Positions 1 through 8,359 of a stretch of 50,227 nt of DNA are shown here, one piece after another. Below the pieces are notes generated by a model. It was not told where the DNA came from. It saw nothing but the letters and a program-made list of their open reading frames with translations, and did no database searches. The first letter of the stretch is position 1. Every line of letters begins with the position of its first letter. The translations under genes were made by a program, and so were the position numbers. This DNA is from Candidatus Zambryskiibacteriota bacterium (lineage in GTDB: Bacteria > Patescibacteriota > Minisyncoccia > Phycocordibacterales > Zambryskibacteraceae), in assembly GCA_016180955.1 (NCBI GenBank), contig JACPAD010000006.1, positions 1 through 50,227 of the forward strand, read 5' to 3'.

Positions 1-483
1 AGTGGAAGTGGTAACTGCCGGCGCTGCTATTGACCCTTGAATACCGGGAGCGGTAAGCAGTCCGGGTGGGACAACTTCTGACTTTCCGGCGCCTTGAGTG
101 ACGAGTTCGTTTAATCTGGCAGTTGTTCTCGGTCCGACTATGCCTACGGCTTCAATACCCTCTTTCTCCTGCAATCTCCTGACTGCTTGCTCCGTCAGAG
201 GACCGAAGTAGCCGGTGATGGGAGCCGAATAAAATTCCGGATATTTCTGCAAGAGGAAAGTCTGAAGCTCCTTGACATCCTCTCCGGAGAGTCCTCGAGA
301 GAGAGACCTGGTTAGGTTAAGCTCGCTTTTTACTTGAACAATTTGAGTTTTAAGCTCTTCTACTTGCGCTTGAAGTACTTTAATCTGCTCTTGGAGTTGT
401 TTGATGATCAGAGAGGGGTCTGTTTGGGCGAAGGCTATAACCGGACTTAAGGCGAGAACTACAGCTAGTAAAGATTTTTTCAT
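1..483 (-). CDS. Secreted peptidoglycan-binding-domain protein, partial (C-terminus outside window)
   Basis: The reading frame opens at the ATG at 483 and runs off the left edge, so only about 160 residues are visible. It begins with a signal peptide (MKKSLLAVVLALSPVIAFAQ), then a coiled coil (LIIKQLQEQIKVLQAQVEEL), then a PG_binding_1-type fold with the GYFGPLTEQAVR and GIVGPRTTARLNEL motifs, and a Pro/Thr-rich stretch. It is nearly identical in order and sequence to the gene at 499-1539, so the two are tandem paralogs. It should be exported and bind cell wall or surface glycan (family knowledge). A TATAAT box lies 6 nt before the ATG and no Shine-Dalgarno is seen. Confidence 0.88.
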   Translation of the reverse strand, partial: MKKSLLAVVLALSPVIAFAQTDPSLIIKQLQEQIKVLQAQVEELKTQIVQVKSELNLTRSLSRGLSGEDVKELQTFLLQKYPEFYSAPITGYFGPLTEQAVRRLQEKEGIEAVGIVGPRTTARLNELVTQGAGKSEVVPPGLLTAPGIQGSIAAPAVTTST

Positions 484-489
484 AGTTTA

Positions 490-495
490 ATTATA
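490..495 (-). promoter_or_regulatory. -10 box TATAAT, near-leaderless start
   Basis: TATAAT on the minus strand ends 6 nt before the ATG at 483, so transcription should begin at or next to the start codon. It sits in the 15-nt gap after the stop of the upstream paralog. No clear -35 box was found. Confidence 0.5.
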
Positions 496-498
496 TCT

Positions 499-1539
499 TT
501 ACTTAAGAAATTGTTGCATCTGATACAAAACTTTCTGTATGGCTTCTAAAATACTTGCTAGCTGTTGATTCCCAGGCATAAGAAGGGAGGTAGTGGCTGT
601 GCTATTAGCCGGTGGAGTCGCGGGGGGAATAACAGTTAAAGTAACGCTTTGGCTCGAAGACACTCCCCCATATAAACCTGGCGGGGTGTAGCAATTGACC
701 GTGTAAGTAGTCGTTTCGGTTGGAGAAACTCGCTCTGAAGAATTTCTGTTAATGTAGCCATAACTACCATTGCTCCAAACCTTATAACAATCACTAGTGG
801 TGTCAGTGCCATTTGAGATGGTTAAAGTTGCCCATTGCCCAGCACTAGCCGTGATAGTGCTAGGACTAACTGATAGTGTAAAGGAAGGCGAGGGTGTAGA
901 TGCAGTCGAAGATGTTTGGCTACTTGTGTTAGTTGTGGCTGTAGTTGTATTTGTATTAGTAGTACTGGTAGCTGTAGTTGAAGTCGTCGTTACAGACGTT
1001 GCAGAACTAGCTGTCGTTGATTGGGCCGAAGTGGTAGTCTGTTGAGCTGGAGCAACGACTGGAGCTGTTACTCCTCCTCCGGTAAGCAGTCCGGGTGGAA
1101 TAGTTCCTGACTTGCCGGCGCCTTGAGTGATAAGTTCGTTTAATTTGGCGGTTGTTCTTGGCCCTACAATGCCTATAGCTTCAATACCCTCCTTCTCCTG
1201 CAACTTCCTCACTGCTTGCTCCGTCAAAGGACCAAAGTAGCCGGTAATAGGAGCTGAATAAAATTCAGGGTATTTCTGTGAGAGAAAAGTCTGAAGTTGT
1301 TTGACATCATCTCCGCTCAAACCTTGAGAAAGAGATCTGGTTAAGTTAAGTTCGCTTTTTACTTGGGTGATTTGAGTCTTAAGCTCTTCTACTTGCGCTT
1401 GAAGTACTTTAATCTGCTCTTGGAGCTGTTTGATGATCAGAGAGGGGTCTGTTTGGGCGAAGACCCAAGAAGCGGGGGTGAAGACAAAGATAGCCAGAAT
1501 CACTAAAGGAATTTTTGCATTCCCCGAGATTTTATTCAT
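499..1539 (-). CDS. Secreted peptidoglycan-binding protein with Thr/Ser-rich linker and Ig-like domain
   Basis: 346 residues. Residues 1-29 are a signal peptide ending at VFAQ. Residues about 33-70 form a coiled coil (KQLQEQIKVLQAQVEELKTQ). Residues about 75-137 are a PG_binding_1-type domain (GDDVKQLQTFL, GYFGPLTEQAVRKLQ, GIVGPRTTAKLNEL). A low-complexity Ser/Thr/Ala linker follows (about 165-220), then an Ig-like beta domain (about 220-305) with two cysteines (SDCYKVW, VNCYTPP) that could form a disulfide. The last 30 residues look helical. The likely role is a cell-surface or wall-associated protein. It is a tandem duplicate of the partial gene at 1-483. No catalytic motif is visible. Confidence 0.88.
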   Translation of the reverse strand: MNKISGNAKIPLVILAIFVFTPASWVFAQTDPSLIIKQLQEQIKVLQAQVEELKTQITQVKSELNLTRSLSQGLSGDDVKQLQTFLSQKYPEFYSAPITGYFGPLTEQAVRKLQEKEGIEAIGIVGPRTTAKLNELITQGAGKSGTIPPGLLTGGGVTAPVVAPAQQTTTSAQSTTASSATSVTTTSTTATSTTNTNTTTATTNTSSQTSSTASTPSPSFTLSVSPSTITASAGQWATLTISNGTDTTSDCYKVWSNGSYGYINRNSSERVSPTETTTYTVNCYTPPGLYGGVSSSQSVTLTVIPPATPPANSTATTSLLMPGNQQLASILEAIQKVLYQMQQFLK

Positions 1540-1556
1540 GGAATAATTGTGGTCGA

Positions 1557-2370
1557 TTAGCGGCGGAAGGGCGAGAGAAATGCTTCAAATATGTTCGCGA
1601 CTGATTGCATTACGCCTGTTTGTCCTGAATACGTGCAATAGCTTCCGTTCCATAGATGACCGGACGGGCATAGAAACGCCAGCGGCTTCACCAGACTTGA
1701 ACTAGAACTTGGTGTTGGGTAAGACGGCGTTGGATAGGACGGTGTTGGGTAGGAGGAATCGGGTGTTGGGTAAGATGGTGTTGGGTAAGATGGTGTTGGG
1801 TAGGAAGAAGACACACAAGCATTTCCATCCCAGTATTGACCAGACGAGCAGGAGCTCGATGTTTGGGAAGAGACACAGGTGCTTCCGTTCCAGTATTGTC
1901 CGGAAGCACAATCGGTGGTGGATGTATTTACACAGGCGCTTCCGTTCCAATACTGACCGGACGGGCATGATGCCTGGCGAGGAGTTGCTATACCAGTAGC
2001 AATTCGAGGCGCTTATGCATGAAGACTGGCTCGTATAGCTGCCACAAGATCCATAATTGGTATTGCCGGTGCCTGTAGATGTCACGCAGCTTGAACCGTT
2101 CCAGTACTGGCCCGACGAGCATGTAGCAGACGAGGAAGATTGGCAACTTGTATCCGCGCTGTCAATAAGACCGTCTGCATCGTTATCAATGCCATCGCTG
2201 CACAAGGAGGAGCCATAAGGGCCTTCGTAACCTCCGGTGGTAGTGGTAGAAGAGTGCTGACAACTGGAGTCTGCGTTGTCGATGAGATTGTCGCCGTCGT
2301 TGTCAATGCCATCGGAACACACGGCAGAACCAGCAGGACCCTCGTATCCTCCTCCGGATGAGGTAACAAC
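1557..2370 (-). pseudogene. Frameshifted 3' part of the Cys-rich surface protein (two further frames)
   Basis: Coding character continues past the stop of the main frame (2303-4609) in two other frames. About 2370-1990 reads two more calcium-type repeats (CSDGIDNDGDNLIDNADSSC style) and a CSSGQYWNGSSCV unit. About 1985-1557 reads CPSGQYWNGSACV, CASGQYWNGSTCV and CSSGQYWDGNACV units, then (S)YPTP repeats and a C-terminal CPSGHLWNGSYC unit ending in SPFRR. Each switch equals one extra base, near 2370 (GGTTGTTACC) and near 1985. Both new frames stay free of stops for their length, so the lesions are recent or are sequencing errors. Confidence 0.75.
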
Positions 2371-4609
2371 CGCTAGACGGATACCATTCATCATTATCGG
2401 TTTTGTCATAACAGCTTGAATCAGCGGGATAATCGGTAGCGCCGTCATTATCATTGTCTCTGCCATCGGCGCACTGGGCAGTACCGGTAGTGATGTTACT
2501 GCCTGAACAACCAGAAATCGGTTCGGTTGCACAACTTCGCACAGTAGTTCCTCCAGGCATGACGTAGCTCGTCATCCCGCTGTTAAACCAGGCACTACTC
2601 ATAGAGTGACATCCTGAACCAAGAAGATTAATAAGCTCGGTAGAGCAGCTTCCTGAAACCGTTCCAGTCGATTGTTCTGCGGGACAGCTTGACGGCGCGT
2701 AGTTGCCTAGAGTCAGGTATTGCGGATAGAAGTATTGGCACGACGTTTGGGTGTTGAGTTGACAGTAGCGCGCGCCGGTCTTGTCCCAGCGGCTGTAAGC
2801 AAAGCCGGGGCATGAAGTGGCATCCCCTTTATACTCACCGGGGGTCGTTGTTCCATATCCTGTCCATGACCATGTGGTCGTAGATGTAGTAGTAAGAGCG
2901 ACGCATCCGTTCCCATCCCAGTACTGCGCGGAGGAGCAAGTTGTCGCCTTGCGGCATTTCTCCGTATCCGGCATGCCGAAGTCAACACTCGATTGTGTCC
3001 CTGCTCCAGAAAGCCATATATTTGAATTAGAGGAGACATTGGCGCAGGCCGCCTTCAACTCTGAAATTCGCGATTCCGAAGCGTCGGAGCGTATCCACGA
3101 GCGGAGTCCGAGCGAGTTCCAAACCTGCTCTCTTTGCCCGAACGGCACTGGAATAATATCCTTGTTGGACGTACAACCATAGATGAAGGCGGTTGAACAC
3201 TGCTGGAGTATGCCTCCCGGCGTTCGGTACTCGGTCATACTTTCGCTAAAGCAGTTGCCGCTCTGGTCCATGCTATGCCAGCCGGTGCCGTATTGCGCGC
3301 ATTGCTTTTCCGGTGGTATCTCGGGAACTGTGATATGGAAGGTTTGTAGACATTCTCCCTTGTCGCCGCGCGCTGTCGCTCCATTGAAACCAGACTCGTA
3401 ACAGTAAATGCGTGCTTCTTCAAAAGAGACAACAACCCGCCCGCCTCTGAAGGTGTACGGAAACTTTGTCGAGCGATCCTCAACTTTTGGCCTGCAAGTA
3501 TAGTAAGTACCGCACTCTGGTGAACTATACGCAGCTACCCGCTCTTCATTAATTCCACACGAGCTGACAGTAGGCATGGCAGGACAAATAACTTGTCTGT
3601 CATTGTCTTCAAACTTCGGCAATGTTCTGGTGTTGAAAGGAACACAGGCGCTGCGGACAAAACAGCCAAATTCGTTGATAGACTCTTGTCGATATTGTCC
3701 CGGAGGGCAAGGGGAATAATTGATAACGGCCGGGCAGAGAATAGTGTTCGGAGTTGTTGTCCCCTCTCGCAGTCGATTTCGGTACTCTTCCGTATAGATA
3801 ATCTGTGCTTCATCATATGTACGGCGGACATGCTCGTAGGCGCTATCGAGCTCTCTTATACCTTCATTTCCGAAGAATCGCTCGGCAATTTGACGGCATA
3901 CCGGAGGAATGGCTCCCCCTCCTTGTGTTCTTGTGCCGGGATTGAGGCAAAATGTGCCGCATCCTTGAAGCGTCCCATCGCCACAGGCAATGTCTCCATT
4001 CTCAAGCGCTTCTTTGAGCGCGGCCGTATTTTCTGTCTTTTCAACGTGGACGCGGTATTCCTCGGGAATATATCGTTGAACTGTCTCATGCTTCGCGAGC
4101 TTCGCGCAAGCGCGCAAAAGTTCAACCGAGGCGGTATCAGGATCCATGGCTCGGCATTCGTCAATGTCAACTCCGATTGTCTTTGCGACATCAACAATTG
4201 TACGTTTCTCCGTGACTTTCTCCGGCGTGAGATCAATGGTGCGCGCCAGTGTCGGGTTTGCGGTACTCAACTCTTGGGCAATTCTCGCCGCGACATTAAT
4301 AAGACATTCTGTGCTGACACATTGCTTGAACTCCTCAATAACACTTCCTTTAAACTGCGTAAGCAAAGCATCAACCTCGCGCTCTTGCTCTTCGGGGAAG
4401 AGATCATATTTCTTCCCTATCTCGGCACACTCGATGATGTATTGCTCCTGGTTACAAATCGCTCGCGCTTGGTCAACGCGAACCACCGGCGAATCGTAAA
4501 GTTCACTCAATTCGCGAAGAGCAGCATTAATATTTTCAGTTTCCGCATATGCGATTGAGCCAGTAAAGATGGCAGTTGCCGCAAGTAAAACGGATAGTCG
4601 TTTTTTCAT
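2303..4609 (-). CDS. Large secreted Cys-rich surface protein, main frame (frameshifted near its 3' end)
   Basis: The ATG at 4609 gives a clean signal peptide (MKKRLSVLLAATAIFTGSIAYA); an in-frame TTG at 4621 is less likely. The N-terminal 200 residues are helical and charged. A Cys-rich central part follows, then a CSSAQYWDGNGCV unit and a thrombospondin-3-like acidic repeat (CADGRDNDNDGATDYPADSSC) of a kind common in CPR surface proteins. The frame then runs out of register about 25 residues before its stop, where homologous repeats continue in another frame. With the downstream frames restored, the protein would be about 1020 residues with six xxGQYWNGxxCV-type units and three Asp-rich repeats. 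It probably acts at the cell surface; no enzymatic motif is seen. Its start lies 1 nt after the stop of the upstream small membrane protein. Confidence 0.8.
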   Translation of the reverse strand: MKKRLSVLLAATAIFTGSIAYAETENINAALRELSELYDSPVVRVDQARAICNQEQYIIECAEIGKKYDLFPEEQEREVDALLTQFKGSVIEEFKQCVSTECLINVAARIAQELSTANPTLARTIDLTPEKVTEKRTIVDVAKTIGVDIDECRAMDPDTASVELLRACAKLAKHETVQRYIPEEYRVHVEKTENTAALKEALENGDIACGDGTLQGCGTFCLNPGTRTQGGGAIPPVCRQIAERFFGNEGIRELDSAYEHVRRTYDEAQIIYTEEYRNRLREGTTTPNTILCPAVINYSPCPPGQYRQESINEFGCFVRSACVPFNTRTLPKFEDNDRQVICPAMPTVSSCGINEERVAAYSSPECGTYYTCRPKVEDRSTKFPYTFRGGRVVVSFEEARIYCYESGFNGATARGDKGECLQTFHITVPEIPPEKQCAQYGTGWHSMDQSGNCFSESMTEYRTPGGILQQCSTAFIYGCTSNKDIIPVPFGQREQVWNSLGLRSWIRSDASESRISELKAACANVSSNSNIWLSGAGTQSSVDFGMPDTEKCRKATTCSSAQYWDGNGCVALTTTSTTTWSWTGYGTTTPGEYKGDATSCPGFAYSRWDKTGARYCQLNTQTSCQYFYPQYLTLGNYAPSSCPAEQSTGTVSGSCSTELINLLGSGCHSMSSAWFNSGMTSYVMPGGTTVRSCATEPISGCSGSNITTGTAQCADGRDNDNDGATDYPADSSCYDKTDNDEWYPSSGCYLIRRRIRGSCWFCRVFRWH

Positions 4610-4610
4610 A

Positions 4611-4874
4611 TTATTGTTCAAATGGATTAAGCACTTTTTTCACCTTTTCAAAGGGATTTGTCTCAACAGTACTGAGCGGATTATCCGCCTTAAATGGATT
4701 TTCTGCCTTGGCCACTTCTTCCGCCACTTGCTCTGCAGCCGTCTTTTCAGTTGAAGGAACTATTATATAGAGCGAGTATACGAGCCAGACGACAACAAGA
4801 ATAACAAGAATAGCGATGACAAGAATCGCCATTTTTCGACGAGTAAAGGAAGAGAAGTCCGATGATAAGAGCAT
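4611..4874 (-). CDS. Small single-pass membrane protein, hypothetical
   Basis: 87 residues. One strong membrane helix (about residues 15-40, MAILVIAILVILVVVWLVYS) follows a short basic N-terminus. The tail has a repeated NPF-type motif (ENPFKADNPL, TNPFEKVKKVLNPFEQ). Its stop is 1 nt before the ATG of the Cys-rich surface protein, so the two genes are probably co-transcribed and the small protein may help export or anchor it (inference). The family is not recognised. Confidence 0.65.
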   Translation of the reverse strand: MLLSSDFSSFTRRKMAILVIAILVILVVVWLVYSLYIIVPSTEKTAAEQVAEEVAKAENPFKADNPLSTVETNPFEKVKKVLNPFEQ

Positions 4875-4950
4875 GTTATTGTGCAGTTTCTAGAATAATA
4901 TGTTTATTATCCTACCGCCTATCCTTGTGCACAAGAGAGTTATACACACC

Positions 4951-5538
4951 CTACTGGCGCCTGTATCTGCCGATTAGTTCTGCTTCGGCAAGAATATGGT
5001 TTTGCATCGCTTCAAGAACTTCTTTTTTTGCGGCTCCCGGCTCGATATTAAGCACGGCGTCAAGCGCATAAAGTTTGAATATATATCTATGCTCGGACGG
5101 CTCGTATTGGGACGGAGGACACGGACCCACATAAGCGCTGCCGCCGGCGGTGTTTGCTCCGGGCGTACCCGTACCTCCCCCTTCTGGAATCTCTTGAGTT
5201 GCCGGTGGGATATTAAACAGAACCCAGTGGTCGAATACTCCGTCCGGCCTTAATTGTTTTGGCACATCCGGGTCATCCATAATGAGCGCAAGCGTTTTGG
5301 CTTCTGCCGGCACTCCGGAGATTGAGAGGGGCGGATTTGTTACCTTTTCTCCGTCGCAGGTGTATTTTACCGGAATTGACGCGTTGTGTTCGAACGCAGA
5401 GCTTGAGAGTCGCATTTGCATAATTATTGAATCTTCTTTACTAATAATCCCCTCCTCTGTTACGGCAGACCCTTCGAATAAGAACCAAACGAAGAGTATC
5501 ACGGCAACGAACGTAGCGATGACTAAAGATGTTCGCAT
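4951..5538 (-). CDS. PEBP family protein (YbhB/YbcL-like), membrane-anchored
   Basis: About 195 residues from the ATG at 5538 (a TTG 12 nt upstream is also possible). An N-terminal hydrophobic segment (LVIATFVAVILFVWFLF) is a signal anchor. The rest matches the phosphatidylethanolamine-binding fold: the CDGEKVTNPPLSISGVP strand, the DDPDVP ligand-site motif, FDHWVLFNIPP, the GPCPP loop and the HRYIFKLYALD strand. The length is normal for bacterial YbhB-type proteins with an added anchor. Family members are small ligand-binding proteins of unclear role; a specific substrate cannot be assigned. Confidence 0.9.
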   Translation of the reverse strand: MRTSLVIATFVAVILFVWFLFEGSAVTEEGIISKEDSIIMQMRLSSSAFEHNASIPVKYTCDGEKVTNPPLSISGVPAEAKTLALIMDDPDVPKQLRPDGVFDHWVLFNIPPATQEIPEGGGTGTPGANTAGGSAYVGPCPPSQYEPSEHRYIFKLYALDAVLNIEPGAAKKEVLEAMQNHILAEAELIGRYRRQ

Positions 5539-5565
5539 GTAGTATAGCAATTATACTAAGGCATT

Positions 5566-5919
5566 TCAGTTTTTAATAATATCTTTGATCTGCTTTATCC
5601 TTTCTTTCAGTTCACCTCGGACTGTATAAAATTTATAATCTTTTAGTATATCTAGTAGCAAGTGATTGATTTCTGACCTAAACTCTGGAGAAAGTGGTCG
5701 AAAACCGTCATCGACAAGCGGTAGCTCTGGTGGTAGGTAAATTATGAAATCGTATTTCTTAGCATTTTTTATAGCTAATTCACAAAACTCACTAAATTTA
5801 GGATTCTTATCAGCGTTTTTAACTTTTGTTTTGAGATAGACGATGGAATTAAGTGTACAACCATCAGATACAAACGATTGATTTTTATTTGCAGAAGTCG
5901 CTTTGTTTGCCACTAACAC
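5566..5919 (-). pseudogene. C-terminal remnant of an NadR/AAA_28-like P-loop kinase
   Basis: The recognisable part begins at QSFVSDGCTLNSIVYL, which resembles the DR.P.D..AY segment following the Walker A region in AAA_28/NadR-type kinases, and continues through KYDFIIYLPPELPLVDDGFRP and a helical C-terminus (YKFYTVRGELKERIKQIKDII). The Walker A loop and first strands are missing: the frame starts inside the 3' end of the upstream gene, with its first 13 or so residues being out-of-frame sequence of that gene. It therefore looks like a 5'-truncated fragment without ATP-binding capacity. The family call is by motif only. Confidence 0.55.
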
Positions 5920-6709
5920 CGTCAGCTGAAGGCAGAGCCAGTACTTTTACCCTGTTTTCCGGAGAAATCCAATCAAACCAACATACCCCATATCTATATG
6001 TGTCAGAAGTATGTGAGGCTCTCCAGATAGGGTCCTTGGAAACTTCGTTTTCTTGGCGGTAGTCATATACACCCCAATCAAGAAAAGTATTGCCAGGCAG
6101 ACCAACAGCAGTAGCAACCACCTCACCCTTCTTAACATCAGTTTGAACAACAGCATTAGTACGAGAATCCAGAGTTTGAGGAAGCGGCAAAGTTTCGGCA
6201 AGCGCTTGAAATTTAGGCGCAAGAGTTAGAAGATGCCCCAGACGATATCGCACGCCGCATGGATGCTCAAATTCCATAGTGTACTGAATAATACCGTTTA
6301 CCGGATAGCGGGCGCCGACTACTACTGGTGCATCGATAGGTGCGGTCACGATAATTTCTTCCGGGCGAGAGTTATCAAATCTGAAACCGCCATGCGCCTT
6401 GAAATCTCCTCCACGCACTTGCCCTGGATACAAAACCGAAGTCGCTTTGTTTATATCTATCGGAAGATCGAAGACGAAAGGGTCCGGACAAAAAGCTTTT
6501 GAGGAAATGAGCGAAGGATTGTTCGGTGTTTGATATAGATTGGGCACGCTCGAGCTGGCCTCATTGACGGAAAGTGTGATATTTCCATTTTCCTCGTGTA
6601 CTTCAGCAGACTTTTTGTTTTTTGCGTAAAAAAGCAAACCTGTTCCTGCCGCCAAGGCCGCAACAACAATCAAAATTACAATTGGCGCAAATCCTAGAGT
6701 TCTCTTCAT
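5885..6709 (-). CDS. Membrane-anchored protein with degenerate M23 (LytM)-like domain
   Basis: 274 residues. An N-terminal hydrophobic helix (FAPIVILIVVAALAAGTGLLF) anchors it. The domain at about residues 95-245 has an M23-like layout: KAHGGFRFDN where LytM enzymes have HxGxD, an AP.D.PVVVGA strand, and YRLGHLLTL where enzymes have the second His motif. The metal-binding Asp of the first motif appears replaced (Arg), so hydrolase activity is doubtful. It may bind or regulate wall material (inference). A TAAAAT box lies immediately before the ATG. Confidence 0.6.
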   Translation of the reverse strand: MKRTLGFAPIVILIVVAALAAGTGLLFYAKNKKSAEVHEENGNITLSVNEASSSVPNLYQTPNNPSLISSKAFCPDPFVFDLPIDINKATSVLYPGQVRGGDFKAHGGFRFDNSRPEEIIVTAPIDAPVVVGARYPVNGIIQYTMEFEHPCGVRYRLGHLLTLAPKFQALAETLPLPQTLDSRTNAVVQTDVKKGEVVATAVGLPGNTFLDWGVYDYRQENEVSKDPIWRASHTSDTYRYGVCWFDWISPENRVKVLALPSADGVSGKQSDFCK

Positions 6710-6745
6710 ATTTTAATTTTACCACTTAACTACAAAGAAAATGTG

Positions 6746-6916
6746 GCTCCCAAAGTATAGCATCGATATACCACTCTTTTTCAATAAAGAATTTATGGAA
6801 CAAATGCCTCAAAGATTAGCTTTAATCAAATTGATGAGAAATTTAGAAGAAACAGAAAAAGTTTGAAGATTGGTCTGAAAATCACTCTTTAACCCGAGTG
6901 GGAGGTAAATATACAA
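6746..6916 (+). repeat. 170-bp dispersed coding-remnant repeat, copy 1
   Basis: Closely related to 10394-10563. Both start at GCTCCCAAAGTATAGCATCG and end at GGTAAATATACAA. Read in frame, both encode a tail PKYSIDIPL..NKEFMEQM.QR followed by a helical LALIKLMR segment, then W.EN..LT..GGKYT after a stop or frame change. The ancestor was probably the 3' end of a protein-coding gene, which is not recognised. The repeat abuts a convergent orphan gene at both sites. Confidence 0.7.
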
Positions 6917-6918
6917 AA

Positions 6919-6973
6919 GGAAAACCCGTTGCCGACACACAACGGATTCTCCGTCGAGCATCAGAAACGGGTG
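6919..6973 (-). terminator. Terminator of the orphan gene at 6980-7237
   Basis: On the minus strand the arms ACCCGTT and AACGGGT flank a smaller GC-rich hairpin and are followed by TTTTCCTTTTG. Confidence 0.5.
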
Positions 6974-6979
6974 TCATAC

Positions 6980-7237
6980 CTATAGGGTCGAAAGTGCGAA
7001 TCGATGACCGGCATTGAAGGCACTCTTAATCAGATGTGTCTGGTTCTCACAACAGTGCCAAACAACATCAACCACACTGTCGCCGAACTGTTGCTTGGCG
7101 AACTCCATTGCCACCTTGCGGTCAAAGCTATGGTATTCGACCATATAGGTGGGGATTCTGCACCCCATTCGGTCTCTCGGGGTTTCCATCTTGCGTACCT
7201 CTACCCGACTGCCGTTTGCTACGAGAGCGTAGAACAT
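6980..7237 (-). CDS. Orphan small protein, hypothetical
   Basis: 85 residues, MFYALVANGSRVEVRK to the terminus LSTL. No domain is recognised; two adjacent cysteines (WHCCEN) and a compact alpha/beta pattern are seen. The start is supported by a strong ribosome site (GGGAGGCTTGATATG). The gene is convergent with repeat copy 1 and has its own terminator. It belongs to a set of unrelated small genes in this window with SD-led starts and private terminators, unlike most neighbouring genes. Confidence 0.6.
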   Translation of the reverse strand: MFYALVANGSRVEVRKMETPRDRMGCRIPTYMVEYHSFDRKVAMEFAKQQFGDSVVDVVWHCCENQTHLIKSAFNAGHRFALSTL

Positions 7238-7542
7238 ATCAAGCCTCCCATGTTTTCTAAAGTAAAGTTAGCATATCCAAACAAAAAGTTCGACTTCTAC
7301 TTGGGTAGGTTCTATTAAGGCTCTAAATGCTCCATACCATCAATCTGGCTCACTCTGGCAGACGATTTTCGAACCATCGATTGGGTAAAAGAGTATCCTC
7401 ATCCTAGTGTGGAGTTAGAGCAGATAAAGTCATTGTTAGCTGTCTAGATCAGGGGGTGGGATATGACCCATATGAGTTTATAACTTAACGTCTCTTATTT
7501 GTCTCTCCTGCAAAATCTAGATTTTGCAAAGTTTCGCCAGTG
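7238..7542. other. Intergenic region without a supported gene; contains a perfect 20-bp palindrome
   Basis: No reading frame with convincing coding features was found. The notable element is the perfect palindrome TGCAAAATCTAGATTTTGCA at 7509-7528. Short frames here are likely decayed sequence. Confidence 0.5.
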
Positions 7543-7596
7543 AAAGTAAAAGAGCCAGCGAGAGAGTCGCGAATTGCTGACTCCCTTACTGGCTCC
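7543..7596 (-). terminator. Rho-independent-type terminator of the gene at 7604-8119
   Basis: GAGCCAG...CTGGCTC arms with an inner GGGAGTC/GACTCTC helix, followed on the minus strand by TTTTACTTTC. Confidence 0.6.
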
Positions 7597-7603
7597 GAAG
7601 GAA

Positions 7604-8119
7604 CTACTTTTGAGTCTTGGTTCTCTTTTCAGTCCTGATGCCGTACTTCAGTTGAAACTGTGTACACCACGCCCCGACGTCATGGAGTTTCGCCTTAGCT
7701 GCAACAATGTCACTAACGGCCTTGTTGTTCAGCGGAATCCGATCAAGGAGTCGATGAGCGCTGTCGGCCGTCTCGCTGATGCCGAGGAGGATCTCTCTGA
7801 GTTCTTCGTCGGTGAAGACGCTCTTCGGACCTTCTGCCTTCGGGAAGATGCCTAGGATATCCCAGAGCTTATCGATGTCGCTACGAGAAATGGACTCCTT
7901 CGATTGAGGAGAGGTCAGGACTTCACATCTTTCTCTGATTTCCAGCTCTACCTCGATTTGGAACGGAGGCACGAGCTGACAACGTCGGATATTGATGAAC
8001 CGTCCCGCCCCTTTTTCTGCGCCAGGCATATGGACGTCATCCCACCGATCTTTGTTCTCAGTGATTGCCTTGCAGAGATCCGCGTACCCTTCTGGGCTAA
8101 CAACGATATTGATCTTCAT
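7604..8119 (-). CDS. Orphan protein, hypothetical (171 aa)
   Basis: The start is placed at the ATG at 8119 (MKINIVVSPEGYADLCKAIT) because an AGGGGGAC ribosome site precedes it; a longer frame upstream would overlap the promoter. The protein is soluble, with an N-terminal alpha/beta part (about 1-65) and a helical C-terminal half (DKLWDILGIF, DEELREILLGISETADSAHR). No family is recognised. It has its own TTGACA-18-TATATT promoter and its own terminator, so it is an independent transcription unit. Confidence 0.65.
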   Translation of the reverse strand: MKINIVVSPEGYADLCKAITENKDRWDDVHMPGAEKGAGRFINIRRCQLVPPFQIEVELEIRERCEVLTSPQSKESISRSDIDKLWDILGIFPKAEGPKSVFTDEELREILLGISETADSAHRLLDRIPLNNKAVSDIVAAKAKLHDVGAWCTQFQLKYGIRTEKRTKTQK

Positions 8120-8190
8120 ACTGTCCCCCTGGGAGTCTATGCTCCTCAAGAACATTCGGGGCACCATCGCCCTCGAAAGGACTGATTCAT

Positions 8191-8237
8191 AATATACCAA
8201 CACATACCTTGACTTGTCAAGGCAAGTGTGCTAGGAT
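8191..8237. promoter_or_regulatory. Divergent overlapping promoters sharing a -35 palindrome
   Basis: Minus strand: TTGACA (8215-8220), 18 bp, TATATT (8191-8196), driving 7604-8119. Plus strand: TTGACT (8209-8214), 17 bp, TAGGAT (8232-8237), driving 8360-8770. The two -35 boxes are contained in the palindrome CCTTGACTTGTCAAGG, so the two promoters probably compete or share a regulator. Confidence 0.7.
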
Positions 8238-8359
8238 GAAGCGCAGAGATTACAGTCTGTTTGGGCTATCAGGACTGTATGAAGTCGTTCATCCTTTGCC
8301 CCAGCGAAAGCTGAAAGCGGATGACTTCTTGATAGGTTCAACCTTTCAAGGAGAAGACT

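Noticed and set aside
797-1045. Open frame on the plus strand opposite the peptidoglycan-binding gene
   Set aside because: It is a Val-rich mirror of the Thr/Ser-rich linker codons and has no ribosome site or family features.
7320-7450. Short frame reading DDFRTIDWVKEYPHPSVELE that recalls the N-terminus of eukaryotic ClC channels
   Set aside because: Too short, without start or membrane segments; resemblance is probably chance.
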